Assembly: GCF_014698015.1 (NCBI RefSeq)
Contig: NZ_JACXBS010000001.1
Span: forward strand, 806,001-870,000
From: Kocuria sp. cx-455
Lineage (GTDB): Bacteria > Actinomycetota > Actinomycetes > Actinomycetales > Micrococcaceae
Reading direction: 5' to 3'
DNA: 64,000 bases
Shown: positions 49,224 through 58,896 of the stretch, piece after piece
How the letters are laid out: each line of letters begins with the position of its first letter
Numbering within the stretch: the first letter of the stretch is position 1
Program-made: the position numbers and the translations under genes
The notes under the pieces: generated by a model
The model's input: only the letters and a program-made list of their open reading frames with translations
What the model was told of the DNA's origin: nothing
The model's database searches: none

Positions 49224-50865
49224 CGCATACACGGGCGCCGGCGTGCGCGCCGCAGAACAGCCCCTGCTCGATGCGGGCCACGGGGACATCCTGATGCGCC
49301 GGGCCGCGCTGGGATTGTCCCGGGTGTGCGAAACGCATTTGCGCCGCGCCAACCGCAAGGGTCTACTGTCCGGCACCACGGCCGTGATCCTGGTGGGCTC
49401 GGGCAACAACGGTGGCGATGGGCTGTGGGCCGGGTCGTTCCTCCGCCGCGCGGGCGTGATGGTCACCGCCATTCTGACCGGCTCCACGGCCCACCCGCAG
49501 GGCCTGAAAGCCCTGCGAGCCATGGGCGGTTCTGTGGTGCGCCTCGAAGGCCAGGGTGAAACTACCGACCCGACCTCGGCACCCGACGTGTCGATCGCCG
49601 GTTTTCACGCCGTAGACCGGGGCCAGGCGCTGTCCAAGATGACCTCCGCGCACCTGGTGCTCGATGCCATGCTGGGCACCGGGGCCTCGGGCGGTCTGCG
49701 CGGGGAGGCCGCGGCGCTCGTCGAGAACTTCAACACCTTCCAGCGCTCCAGCGCAACGGGCCCCCGCGTCGTCGCGTGCGACGTGGTGTCCGGTGTGGAC
49801 GCGGATACCGGCGAGGCTCCCGAGCCGGTGCTGAAAGCCCACGCCACCGTGAGCTTCGGCGCGGCCAAGGTGGCCCACGTGGTGGCTCCGGGGGAACAAC
49901 TGGCGGGGCAACTCACGGTCATTCCCATTGGTATCGAAGACCGGTTGGAGCATCCCTGCGTGTTCCGACTCGAAGCCCGGGACATTCTTGCCGCGTGGCC
50001 GCGGCCGACCGCCACGGACACGAAATACACCCGCGGGGTTCTGGGTGTGGTTGCGGGAACACCCAGTTATCCGGGTGCGGCCATCATGTCCACGAACGCC
50101 GCGGTGCACACCGGAGCGGGAATGGTTCGTTTCCTGGGAGACGCCTCCACGCGGGGCATGGTGCTGGCCCAGAGCCCCGAGGTGGTGTGTTCGGACAACC
50201 AACCCTGGGACGTTCACGTGCAGGCGTGGCTGGCGGGACCGGGCGTCGCCGACGACGAAAGTCAGGCCGCCAGGGTCCAAGCCGTGGTCGAAGCCCAGGA
50301 ACCGGCCGTGCTCGACGCCGGTGCCCTCACCGCCGCCGCGCAGTCCGTTGCGGACGGACGCCTGGGTGCGCACAAAATTCTGACTCCGCACGCGGGGGAA
50401 CTCGAGCAGGTCTTCGCATGGCTCAAGGGGTTCGGCGTCACTGACGACGCCCCGGACCGCGCCCGCATCGAAGCAGCACCCGTCCACTGGGCACGCGAGG
50501 CGGCTCGCCTGACCGGGGCAACCGTACTGCTCAAGGGCGCAACCACCATCATTGCCTCACCCGGGTCCGACGAGCAGGACCAGGTGTGCCTGAGCATCGG
50601 GCAGGCCAGCGCCTGGCTCGCCACCGCAGGATCGGGGGACACCCTCGCCGGGATCCTGGGCACCGTGGTTGCGCACGTGGCCGAGCACCCGGATGCCCTC
50701 CGCGGGCTCGGGGAATGGGCCCGCGGGGACGGTCGCTGGGCCGCCGCAGCCGCTCTGGGCGCCGGTGTGCACGCGCTCGCGTCATGCATTGACGGTGACG
50801 GCCCGGTGCCCCCCACGGTGCTGGCCGCCAACGTCCGCAGGGTGTTACGAACCAAGGGACAGTAA
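49216..50865 (+). CDS. nnr: Bifunctional NAD(P)HX epimerase/dehydratase
   Basis: Repairs hydrated NAD(P)H. 549 aa: an N-terminal YjeF_N epimerase domain ([13 protein letters not shown]) and a C-terminal ribokinase-like ADP-dependent dehydratase domain ([12 protein letters not shown], then [14 protein letters not shown]). GTG 49216, 8 nt after GGGAGG, overlaps the acpS stop. Bifunctional fusions of this kind next to acpS are common in bacteria. Confidence 0.92.
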   Translation: MIDAYTGAGVRAAEQPLLDAGHGDILMRRAALGLSRVCETHLRRANRKGLLSGTTAVILVGSGNNGGDGLWAGSFLRRAGVMVTAILTGSTAHPQGLKALRAMGGSVVRLEGQGETTDPTSAPDVSIAGFHAVDRGQALSKMTSAHLVLDAMLGTGASGGLRGEAAALVENFNTFQRSSATGPRVVACDVVSGVDADTGEAPEPVLKAHATVSFGAAKVAHVVAPGEQLAGQLTVIPIGIEDRLEHPCVFRLEARDILAAWPRPTATDTKYTRGVLGVVAGTPSYPGAAIMSTNAAVHTGAGMVRFLGDASTRGMVLAQSPEVVCSDNQPWDVHVQAWLAGPGVADDESQAARVQAVVEAQEPAVLDAGALTAAAQSVADGRLGAHKILTPHAGELEQVFAWLKGFGVTDDAPDRARIEAAPVHWAREAARLTGATVLLKGATTIIASPGSDEQDQVCLSIGQASAWLATAGSGDTLAGILGTVVAHVAEHPDALRGLGEWARGDGRWAAAAALGAGVHALASCIDGDGPVPPTVLAANVRRVLRTKGQ

Positions 50866-50962
50866 GTACCCGTTACTCTTGGGTGTTGGCCAACGACGCC
50901 CCAACGCGCCCGCGCGTACGCAACGTCGTTCGCCATGACATCAATCTCTAGGAGACAACCCC

Positions 50963-53146
50963 ATGGAAGTTTGGCCCGGTCACGCCTATCCGTTAGGCGC
51001 CACGTTCGACGGCACAGGCACCAATTTCGCGCTTTTCTCGGAGGTGGCCGAAAAGGTTGAGCTGTGCCTGTTCGACGAGGACGGCCAGGAAACCCGCGTG
51101 GATGTCACCGCCGTGGACAGCTACGTGTGGCACGCCTACCTCCCGCAGGTCCAACCCGGTCAGCGCTACGGCTACCGCGTGCACGGCCCATGGGATCCGT
51201 CCCAGGGCCTGCGCTGCAACCCCAACAAGTTGCTGCTCGACCCCTACGCCAAGGCCGTGGAGGGTGGCATGGACTGGGACGAGTCCATGTTCTCCTACCA
51301 CTTCGGTGACGAGGACTCCTACAACGATGAGGACTCCGCAGAGCACATGATGAAGGGCGTGGTGATCAACCCGTTCTTCGACTGGGAGGGCGACCGTACC
51401 CCGCACACGCCGTACCACAAGTCCGTGATTTACGAAGCCCACGTCAAGGGCCTGACCATGCAACACCCGGACGTTCCCGAGGAGCAGCGCGGAACGTACG
51501 CGGGTGTGGCGCACCCCTCGGTCATCGAGCACCTGCAGAAGCTGGGTGTGACGGCGATCGAGCTCATGCCGGTGCACCAGTTCGTGCAGGACTCCACGCT
51601 GTTGGACCAGGGGCTGCGCAACTACTGGGGCTACAACACCATTGCGTTCTTCGCCCCGCACAACGAGTACAGCTCGGCCTCCCACCTGGGTAGCCAGGTG
51701 CAGGAGTTCAAGGCCATGGTGCGCGCACTGCACCAGGCGGACATCGAAGTGATCCTGGACGTGGTCTACAACCACACCGCCGAGGGCAATCACATGGGCC
51801 CCACCCTGTCCATGAAGGGCATCGACAACAACGCCTACTACCGCACCGTTGACGATGACCACAAGTTCTACATGGACTACACCGGCACCGGGAACACCCT
51901 CAACGTGCGCCACCCGCACTCGCTGCAGCTGATCATGGATTCACTGCGCTACTGGGTGACCGAGATGCACGTGGACGGTTTCCGATTCGACCTGGCCGCG
52001 ACTTTGGCACGAGAGTTCTACGACGTGGACAAACTCTCCACGTTCTTCGAGCTCGTGCAGCAGGACCCCATCGTCTCGCAGGTCAAGCTCATTGCTGAGC
52101 CGTGGGACATCGGCCCGGGCGGTTATCAGGTGGGCAACTTCCCGCCGCAGTGGACCGAATGGAACGGTAAGTACCGTGACACCGTGCGGGACTTCTGGCG
52201 CGGCGAGCCGGCTACCCTGGGCGAGTTCGCGTCCCGCATCACCGGTTCCGCGGACCTCTACGAGAACAGTGGCCGCCGTCCGTTCGCTTCCGTGAACTTT
52301 GTGACCGCTCACGACGGTTTCACGCTGCGCGATCTGGTCTCGTACAACGAGAAGCACAACGACGCCAACGGTGAGGGCAACAATGACGGCGAGTCCCACA
52401 ACCGCTCCTGGAATTGCGGTGAGGAGGGTCCCACGGACGATCCCGCCGTTTTGGCCCTGCGAGCCCGCCAACAGCGCAACTACCTGACCACACTGCTGCT
52501 GTCCCAGGGCACCCCCATGCTGCTGCACGGTGACGAGCTGGGGCGCACGCAGGACGGTAACAACAACACGTACTGCCAGGACAACGAGCTGTCATGGATC
52601 AACTGGGAGCGCATGGACGGTCCGTTGGTCGAGTTCACGGCCGCGATCACGCACCTGCGGCAGAACCACCCCACGTTCCGCCGCTCGCAGTTCTTCGACG
52701 GCCGTCCTGTGGACATGGGCGAGCTCTCGGACGAAGATCCCATGCCGGACATTGCCTGGCTCAATGCGGACGGCACCCCCATGGTGCCGCAGGACTGGGA
52801 TGAACCGCTGACCCGGTCCATGGGTATGTGGCTCAACGGACAGGGCATCGCGGGTGTGGACATGCGCGGTCGCCAGATCGTGGATGTGAACTTCATCGTG
52901 TACTTCAACTCGTCTCCCGAGGAGGTGGAGTTCACCCTGCCCGCCGCCAAGTACGGTGAGAAGTGGGAAGAGATCTTGGACACCGCCGGTGAACACGGTG
53001 ACGGTGAAATTCGCGATCACTCCACGCAAATCACGCTGGCCGGTAAGACCACCGTGGTCCTGCGCGCGTGGGAAGCTCCCGAGGAGGAGCCTGACGCGTC
53101 CGTCGCGGCGTCCGTGGCCGCGTACGCCCAGGTACCCCAGAGTTAG
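50963..53146 (+). CDS. glgX: Glycogen debranching enzyme
   Basis: GH13 isoamylase-type enzyme, 727 aa, cutting alpha-1,6 branches to give linear maltodextrin. An N-terminal CBM48 domain and catalytic motifs VVYNHTAEGN, DGFRFDLA (nucleophile Asp), IAEPWDIG (acid Glu) and VTAHDGFT. AGGAGA precedes the ATG. With treY and treZ downstream it acts as the TreX partner of trehalose synthesis. Confidence 0.94.
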   Translation: MEVWPGHAYPLGATFDGTGTNFALFSEVAEKVELCLFDEDGQETRVDVTAVDSYVWHAYLPQVQPGQRYGYRVHGPWDPSQGLRCNPNKLLLDPYAKAVEGGMDWDESMFSYHFGDEDSYNDEDSAEHMMKGVVINPFFDWEGDRTPHTPYHKSVIYEAHVKGLTMQHPDVPEEQRGTYAGVAHPSVIEHLQKLGVTAIELMPVHQFVQDSTLLDQGLRNYWGYNTIAFFAPHNEYSSASHLGSQVQEFKAMVRALHQADIEVILDVVYNHTAEGNHMGPTLSMKGIDNNAYYRTVDDDHKFYMDYTGTGNTLNVRHPHSLQLIMDSLRYWVTEMHVDGFRFDLAATLAREFYDVDKLSTFFELVQQDPIVSQVKLIAEPWDIGPGGYQVGNFPPQWTEWNGKYRDTVRDFWRGEPATLGEFASRITGSADLYENSGRRPFASVNFVTAHDGFTLRDLVSYNEKHNDANGEGNNDGESHNRSWNCGEEGPTDDPAVLALRARQQRNYLTTLLLSQGTPMLLHGDELGRTQDGNNNTYCQDNELSWINWERMDGPLVEFTAAITHLRQNHPTFRRSQFFDGRPVDMGELSDEDPMPDIAWLNADGTPMVPQDWDEPLTRSMGMWLNGQGIAGVDMRGRQIVDVNFIVYFNSSPEEVEFTLPAAKYGEKWEEILDTAGEHGDGEIRDHSTQITLAGKTTVVLRAWEAPEEEPDASVAASVAAYAQVPQS

Positions 53147-53192
53147 TAGCATGCCCCGTGCGAGCGCGTCCTGTCCCGGGGCGTGCACCACG

Positions 53193-53230
53193 ACCGCCGA
53201 CGCCGCCCCGCACCGGGCGGCGTCGGCGGT
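53193..53230 (+). terminator. Hairpin between glgX and treY
   Basis: A perfect 16-bp stem (53193-53208 with 53215-53230) with a 6-nt loop, 46 nt after the glgX stop, no T tract. It falls inside the upstream open frame of treY, arguing that treY starts later. Confidence 0.75.
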
Positions 53231-53321
53231 TGCGTTAACGGTTGACGGGATCACGGTCGAGGCGTTCTCGCTCGTGGCGGACCCGCTGGCATTGCGGGAC
53301 CTGAGCGACAAGACTGGAACG

Positions 53322-55685
53322 GTGCTGACTCCCACCTCAACGTACCGGTTGCAAATCACCTCACAGCAGGACCTTTTCCGCGCGGCGGAACTCGTCCCGT
53401 ACCTGAAGCGTCTGGGCGCGGATTGGGTGTATCTCTCGCCCATCCTGCGCGCGACGAGTGGCTCGGACCACGGGTACGATGTGACCGACCCGACCGAGAT
53501 CGATCCCGAACGCGGGGGAGCGGACGGGTTGGCCGCGCTCTCGAAGGCCGCTCACGGCGCCGGAATGCGCGTGGTGGTGGACATCGTGCCCAATCACCAG
53601 GGTGTTGCCGTGGCCCGGGAGAACCCGTGGTGGTGGTCGCTGCTCAAGGACGGCAAGGACAGCCCGCACGCCGAATCCTTCGATGTGGACTGGGAGGCCG
53701 GCAACGGCAAGATCCTGATTCCGGTGCTGGGTGACGGGGACGAGGACCTGTCCGCGCTGAGCGTGGCGGATGGCACCCTGCGCTACTACGACAACGTCTA
53801 CCCGCTGGCCGAGGGCACGTATCGGGACGGTGACTCGCCCACGGATGTGCACGCCCAGCAGAACTACGAGCTCGTGAACTGGCGCCGCGGGGATTCCGAA
53901 TTGAACTACCGTAGGTTCTTCACCGTGACCACCCTGGCGGGCGTGCGGGTGGAGGACCCGAAGGTCTTCGCCGACTCCCATGTGGAGGTGCGCCGCTGGT
54001 TCGACGAGAAGCTCGTGGACGGCCTGCGCATCGACCACCCGGACGGCGTACGCGACCCCGAGGACTACCTCGCCAAACTGGCGGACGTGACCGGTGGCGC
54101 CTGGACCACCGTGGAGAAGATCCTGGAACCGGGTGAGTCGCTGCCGCGGCAGTGGAAGACCGCCGGTACCACGGGGTACGACTCCCTCGGGTGGATCGAC
54201 CGCGTGCTCACCGCCCCCGAGGGCCACTACGAGTTGGCGTCCCTGGACACCAAGCTGCGCGGGGGTGACCCCGTGCGGTGGGAAGAACTGATCCACGACA
54301 CCAAGCGCCGGATGGCAGACGCGGGGCTTTCGGCCGAAGTGCACCGCCTGGTGCGCGAGCTGCCCGAGAACTTCGGCCATCCTGATGCGCAGGCCTACGA
54401 CGGCCTGGCGGAAATCCTCGCGAACTTCCCGGTCTATCGCACGTATCTGCCCTTCGGGGTCGACTATCAGCGCGAGGCGGTGGCCGCCGCGAAGAAGGCC
54501 CGCCCGGAACTCAGCGCTGTGATCGACGATCTCGCCGAGGTGCTGGGGGATGCCGTGACGTCGGCGGAGGAACTGACCGAGGCGGCCCAGCGTTTCCAAC
54601 AAACCTCCGGCATGGTCATGGCCAAGGGTGTGGAGGACACCGCGTTCTACCGCTTCCCCAAGCTGACCTCGCTGACCGAGGTGGGCGGTGACCCGTCCGT
54701 GTTCTCGCTGACCCCGACCGAGTTCCATGCGCTGGCCGCCGAGCGTCAGCGGGAATCCCCGGACACCATGAACGCCCTGACCACCCACGACACCAAGCGT
54801 TCCGCGTCCGTGCGCGCCCGCATCACGGTGCTCTCCGAATCCGCCAAGGCATGGTCGGAGGTGCTGGCCACCTTGTTCCCCCGGGCTCGTGAGGCCGGAA
54901 TCACCATCACGGACGGCCCGGCAGTGAACCTGGTACTGCAGGCAATTGTGGGCGCGTGGCCGCTCGAGCGTGACCGCGCCGTGGACTACGCCATGAAGGC
55001 CGTCAGGGAAGCCTCGGTGTCCACGGCGTGGGTGGACGGCGACGAGGAATTCGAGGAGCAACTGACCCGCTTCATTGATTTCGTGTTCACCAATCCGCGG
55101 GCCAGGGGCATTGTGGAAGGTTTCGTGGAACGCGCCACGGCACCGGGGTGGTCCAATGCCCTGGCCGCAACCGCACTGCAGCTGACTCTTCCGGGCGTGC
55201 CGGACGTGTACCAGGGGCAGGAACTGTGGGAGCCGTCCCTGGTGGACCCTGACAACCGCCGACCGGTGGACTTCGAGCTCCGCGGCGAACTGCTGACCGC
55301 CTTGGACGCCGGCCTGCCGGGTACCAGCGGTGGCTCACCAGCGGTGGACGACACCGGCGCCGCCCGCATGTTGCTGACGTGTCGCGGACTGCGACTGCGC
55401 CGTGAACACCCCGAGCTGTTCACCGGCTACGAACCGCTCGAGGTCACCGGCGCCCTGTCCGATCACGCGATGGGCTTCGACCGCGGCGGTGCGGCCACGG
55501 TGGTCACGCGTTTGCCCGTGGGCCTGGCCCGGGCCGGTGGCTGGACCGACGAGTCCGTGAACCTCACCGACGGCGAGTGGGAGGACATCCTCACACGCCG
55601 CACCTTCACGTCGTCCGGCGGCGTGAAACTGACCGACGTTCTTGACACCTATCCCGTGGCGCTCCTGCGCCGGAAGGACCGCTGA
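53322..55685 (+). CDS. treY: Maltooligosyl trehalose synthase
   Basis: Rearranges the terminal alpha-1,4 bond of maltodextrin to alpha,alpha-1,1. Motifs [19 protein letters not shown] and TTHDTKRS are those of TreY. GTG 53322 gives [11 protein letters not shown], matching the family N-terminus (787 aa); the frame is open back to an ATG at 53151, but that adds non-conserved sequence and runs through a terminator. The ribosome site at 53322 is weak, so the start is uncertain. Confidence 0.9.
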   Translation: MLTPTSTYRLQITSQQDLFRAAELVPYLKRLGADWVYLSPILRATSGSDHGYDVTDPTEIDPERGGADGLAALSKAAHGAGMRVVVDIVPNHQGVAVARENPWWWSLLKDGKDSPHAESFDVDWEAGNGKILIPVLGDGDEDLSALSVADGTLRYYDNVYPLAEGTYRDGDSPTDVHAQQNYELVNWRRGDSELNYRRFFTVTTLAGVRVEDPKVFADSHVEVRRWFDEKLVDGLRIDHPDGVRDPEDYLAKLADVTGGAWTTVEKILEPGESLPRQWKTAGTTGYDSLGWIDRVLTAPEGHYELASLDTKLRGGDPVRWEELIHDTKRRMADAGLSAEVHRLVRELPENFGHPDAQAYDGLAEILANFPVYRTYLPFGVDYQREAVAAAKKARPELSAVIDDLAEVLGDAVTSAEELTEAAQRFQQTSGMVMAKGVEDTAFYRFPKLTSLTEVGGDPSVFSLTPTEFHALAAERQRESPDTMNALTTHDTKRSASVRARITVLSESAKAWSEVLATLFPRAREAGITITDGPAVNLVLQAIVGAWPLERDRAVDYAMKAVREASVSTAWVDGDEEFEEQLTRFIDFVFTNPRARGIVEGFVERATAPGWSNALAATALQLTLPGVPDVYQGQELWEPSLVDPDNRRPVDFELRGELLTALDAGLPGTSGGSPAVDDTGAARMLLTCRGLRLRREHPELFTGYEPLEVTGALSDHAMGFDRGGAATVVTRLPVGLARAGGWTDESVNLTDGEWEDILTRRTFTSSGGVKLTDVLDTYPVALLRRKDR

Positions 55686-55687
55686 GC

Positions 55688-57508
55688 ATGACCAACGATC
55701 ATCGTTTTGACGTGTGGGCACCCCACGCCCGCGAAGTCACCGTCCGCGTGGAGGGTGTGGACCACCCCATGGCGGGTCTGGCCGAGCGCCCCGGGTGGTG
55801 GACGCTCGCGGACGGTGAGCAGGCCGCGTCGGGAACCGTGCGTTACGGCTACCTGCTGACCAAGGTCTTCGACGAGGGGACGGACAAGGAGCGGACGTCC
55901 GTCTCCGACGTGCTGCCGGATCCGCGCTCGCGCCGCCAACCGCAGGGTGTGCATGAGCTGTCCTGCACCTTTGACCCCGACGCTTTCGCGTGGGACGACG
56001 CCGCGTGGCAGCCTCCCCTGCTCAAGGACTCCGTCCTGTACGAGCTGCACCCGGGCACGTTCACGCCCGAGGGCACGTTGGACTCGGCCGTCGAGAAACT
56101 GGATTACCTGGCGGATCTGGGGGTGGATTACGTGGAGCTGCTGCCGGTCAACGGCTTCAACGGCGACCACAACTGGGGTTATGACGGCGTGGCCTGGTAC
56201 ACCGTGGACGAGTCCTACGGGGGACCGGAGGCCTATCAGCGCTTCGTGGCGGCCTGCCACGCCAAAGGCATCGGTGTGATCCAGGACGTGGTCTACAACC
56301 ACCTGGGTCCCAGCGGTAACTACCTGCCGTTGTTCGCCGACTACTTCAAGCCCGGTGCCTCCAGCTGGGGCGACCTGATCAACCTGGACGGTTGGGGCTC
56401 GGACGGTGTGCGCGAGTACATCCTGGACAACGTGACCATGTGGCTGCGCGACTACCACGTGGACGGTTTTCGCCTGGATGCCGTGCACGCGCTCGCGGAC
56501 TCACGCGCCAAACACATCCTGCAGGAGATCGCCGACCGCGTCGCGGTTGAATCCGAACGCACTGGCAAGAACTTGTTCACGATTGCGGAATCCGACCTCA
56601 ACGATCCGCGCATGATCATTCCCGCCGAGGAGCACGGGCAGGGTATGGATGCGCAATGGCTGGACGACGTCCATCACGCCGCGCACGTAGCCTTCACCGG
56701 GGAGACCCAGGGCTACTACGGAGACTTCGACTCCCTGCATGCGCTGGAGAAGACCATGCACACCGCGTACTTCCACAACGGCACGTATTCCACGTTCCGC
56801 GGGCGTTCGCACGGCCGGGAGATCAACCCGTCCGAGGTGTTCCCGTGGCAGTTCGTGACGTTCCTGCAAAACCATGACCAGGTGGGCAACCGCGCCGCCG
56901 GTGATCGGATGAACCACACCGTGAGCGTGGACCGGGTCCTGTGCGCGACCACGTGGCTGATGACCCAGCCGTTCACCCCCATGCTGTTCATGGGCGAGGA
57001 ATGGGGTGCGAGCACCCCGTGGCAGTTCTTCACCGCTCACCCCGAACCCGAGTTGGGCAGGGCCGTGGCGGAGGGCCGCAAGGCGGAATTCGCGTCCATG
57101 GCCTGGGACCACGCGTCCGTTCCGGACCCGCAGGACCCGCAGACCTTCGAGCGTTCCAAACTCACGTGGGACGAGGTGCACCAGGGCGATCACGAGCGGA
57201 TCTTCACCGCCTACCGTGACCTGATCGCGCTGCGGCGGGCCACCCCCGAGCTGACCAGCCAGGACTGGGCGACCATGGCCACCCAGGCCAGCGACGACGA
57301 GGGGTGGTTCGTGCTCAAGCGCATGAGCGAACCGGAGTCCGCGCACGGCGTGGTCACCGCGATCAACCTGTCCGACCGGGAACGGGAGCTGCCCCTCATG
57401 GGAGGTGACGCGCCCGAGGCGCTGTTTGCGAGCGGCGTCAAACCGGGACTGGACACCCCCGGAAAGGTCACGCTGGCACCCAACACCGCTGCGGTGCTGC
57501 GCGTCTGA
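55688..57508 (+). CDS. treZ: Maltooligosyl trehalose trehalohydrolase
   Basis: Releases trehalose from the TreY product. 606 aa GH13 with [23 protein letters not shown] (nucleophile), IAESDLND (acid) and NHDQVGNRA. It starts 2 nt after treY with GGAAGGA upstream, so the two are coupled. Trehalose here could serve osmoprotection or carbon storage. Confidence 0.95.
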   Translation: MTNDHRFDVWAPHAREVTVRVEGVDHPMAGLAERPGWWTLADGEQAASGTVRYGYLLTKVFDEGTDKERTSVSDVLPDPRSRRQPQGVHELSCTFDPDAFAWDDAAWQPPLLKDSVLYELHPGTFTPEGTLDSAVEKLDYLADLGVDYVELLPVNGFNGDHNWGYDGVAWYTVDESYGGPEAYQRFVAACHAKGIGVIQDVVYNHLGPSGNYLPLFADYFKPGASSWGDLINLDGWGSDGVREYILDNVTMWLRDYHVDGFRLDAVHALADSRAKHILQEIADRVAVESERTGKNLFTIAESDLNDPRMIIPAEEHGQGMDAQWLDDVHHAAHVAFTGETQGYYGDFDSLHALEKTMHTAYFHNGTYSTFRGRSHGREINPSEVFPWQFVTFLQNHDQVGNRAAGDRMNHTVSVDRVLCATTWLMTQPFTPMLFMGEEWGASTPWQFFTAHPEPELGRAVAEGRKAEFASMAWDHASVPDPQDPQTFERSKLTWDEVHQGDHERIFTAYRDLIALRRATPELTSQDWATMATQASDDEGWFVLKRMSEPESAHGVVTAINLSDRERELPLMGGDAPEALFASGVKPGLDTPGKVTLAPNTAAVLRV

Positions 57509-57517
57509 GCAGGGCTG

Positions 57518-57570
57518 AAGCCGCGGCGACCCGAATTGACGGATTTTAGGTTGCCGCGGCTTTACTCTTT
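57518..57570 (+). terminator. Terminator of the trehalose genes
   Basis: A 10-bp stem AAGCCGCGGC/GCCGCGGCTT (57518-57527 with 57553-57562) followed by TTTACTCTTT. Intrinsic terminator. Confidence 0.88.
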
Positions 57571-57640
57571 CTGAAGTCAACTAAGCAAACGGGCATCCGA
57601 CTCATCACACCGGAGGTTGGCTTGAGGTCATCCATAAGTT

Positions 57641-57650
57641 CATCCGATGT
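57641..57650 (-). promoter_or_regulatory. Operator O1 (ACATCGGATG)
   Basis: First of four copies of the 10-mer ACATCGGATG; it reads CATCCGATGT on the plus strand. Upstream of the BASS transporter gene. A half-match CATCCGA occurs at 57594-57600. Confidence 0.7.
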
Positions 57651-57718
57651 TACTCCAACGATCCGCGCCGAGCAGGTGAGCGGTCAATTTCTGTGTATGA
57701 TCAAGCTCACGTCATAAT

Positions 57719-57728
57719 CATCCGATGT
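57719..57728 (-). promoter_or_regulatory. Operator O2 (ACATCGGATG)
   Basis: Second copy, plus-strand CATCCGATGT, 78 bp downstream of O1 and just after a -10-like CATAAT (57713-57718), within about 26 bp of the transporter start codon. Shares the 14-mer GCAGACATCGGATG with O4. Confidence 0.7.
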
Positions 57729-57731
57729 CTG

Positions 57732-57749
57732 CTCCTGAACCTTCAGGAG
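57732..57749 (+). promoter_or_regulatory. Hairpin covering the ribosome site of the BASS gene
   Basis: CTCCTGAA (57732-57739) is the exact reverse complement of TTCAGGAG (57742-57749). The right arm contains the AGGAG ribosome site (57745-57749) of the gene starting at 57755, so folding would hide it. Confidence 0.6.
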
Positions 57750-57754
57750 TTCTT

Positions 57755-58723
57755 ATGGCGCGTCTTTCTCGGTCCAGCATGTCCGTGCTGGCCTTCCCTC
57801 TCATCATTATTTGTGCCGGTCTGCTCGGCCTGGTGTTCCACGTGCAAGCCTCGGCGCTCGGGCCGGCAATCACGCCGCTGCTCGGCGTGGTCATGTTTTT
57901 CATGGGCATGACCATTGCCGTACCGGATCTGAAAATTATTGCCACCAAGCCCCATGCGGTGATCCTGGGTGCGATCGCCCAGTACGTTATCATGCCCCTG
58001 GCCGGTTTGGGCGTGGGCGTCGCTCTGCAGCTCGACCCCATACTGATTGTCGGGATGGTAGTTCTCGGTTCTGCACCGGGCGGGGCCTCATCGAACATCG
58101 TGACCTACTTGGCGAATGGAAATGTTGCCCTCTCGGTGTGCACCACGGCTGTTTCGACCCTGATCGCTCCTCTGATGACACCGCTGCTGATCCTATGGCT
58201 GGCGGGCGGCTACGTTGATGTGTCCTTCGCCGCCATGCTGAAGCAGATCCTCACCATTGTTCTGATCCCTGTCTTGTTGGGTGTGCTCGTTCGATTCGCA
58301 GCAAAACGTCTGGTCACACGCCTGAGCTCTGTCATCCCGTGGTTCTCCATGGCGGCATTGGCAGTGGTCATTGCGGGGATCATGGCCGCGAATGCACAAG
58401 TCCTCGCGTCCGCACTGGGGATGGTGTTTGTGGCGGTGGTGCTGCACAACGCCTTCGGGTTCGCACTCGGGTGGGTCGCCGCACGGGTGGCGCGGTTGTC
58501 CTATCGCGAACGCAGGGCCATCAGCGTCGAGGTCGGTATGCAGAATGCCGGGTTGGCCGCGGCGCTGTGCCATCAAAATTTTGAACCCATGAGCGCCCTG
58601 CCGTCCGCAGTGGCCACCATCTGGCACAACGTGGCCGGTGCCCTTCTGGCTACGGGTTTTGGTGTGACTGACGCCAATAGTCATCGGACCAATCAGGCGA
58701 ACCTGCCCCAAGAGAGCGCGTAA
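57755..58723 (+). CDS. BASS-family (bile acid:Na+ symporter type) transporter
   Basis: 322 aa, nine to ten membrane segments. The family signatures GSAPGGASSNIVTYLANGN (Na+/substrate site) and ISVEVGMQNAGLAA are present. ATG 57755 has AGGAG 5 nt upstream; the ATG at 57725 lies in operator O2 and is rejected. Known BASS members carry organic anions such as bile acids, pantothenate, pyruvate and other 2-oxo acids. Here it shares operators with the fuconate genes, so a sugar acid or pathway keto acid is a possible substrate; no substrate is proved. Confidence 0.88.
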   Translation: MARLSRSSMSVLAFPLIIICAGLLGLVFHVQASALGPAITPLLGVVMFFMGMTIAVPDLKIIATKPHAVILGAIAQYVIMPLAGLGVGVALQLDPILIVGMVVLGSAPGGASSNIVTYLANGNVALSVCTTAVSTLIAPLMTPLLILWLAGGYVDVSFAAMLKQILTIVLIPVLLGVLVRFAAKRLVTRLSSVIPWFSMAALAVVIAGIMAANAQVLASALGMVFVAVVLHNAFGFALGWVAARVARLSYRERRAISVEVGMQNAGLAAALCHQNFEPMSALPSAVATIWHNVAGALLATGFGVTDANSHRTNQANLPQESA

Positions 58724-58730
58724 TCGGCCC

Positions 58731-58760
58731 TTGACGGACTAAACATCGGATGTTTACTCT
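58731..58760 (+). promoter_or_regulatory. fucD promoter with operator O3 in its spacer
   Basis: TTGACG (58731-58736), 18-nt spacer, TACTCT (58755-58760). Operator O3 AAACATCGGATGTTT (58741-58755, a 7-1-7 palindrome) fills the spacer and touches the -10, the classic arrangement for repression by steric block. Confidence 0.75.
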
Positions 58761-58829
58761 GTGGGGGACGTCAATCGCGTGACTCCGGTCACAAGCGGCG
58801 GGTGGCTGACAATTCACACAGCTGAGCAG

Positions 58830-58840
58830 ACATCGGATGT
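58830..58840 (+). promoter_or_regulatory. Operator O4 (ACATCGGATGT)
   Basis: Fourth copy, 87 bp downstream of O3 in the fucD leader and 57 bp before the fucD start codon. Its distance from O3 is similar to that between O1 and O2 (78 bp). Confidence 0.7.
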
Positions 58841-58896
58841 ACCCGTCGCACATACTCCAGAACACTCTTCAGCGATCCGCCTGCGAAAGGCCAAGT

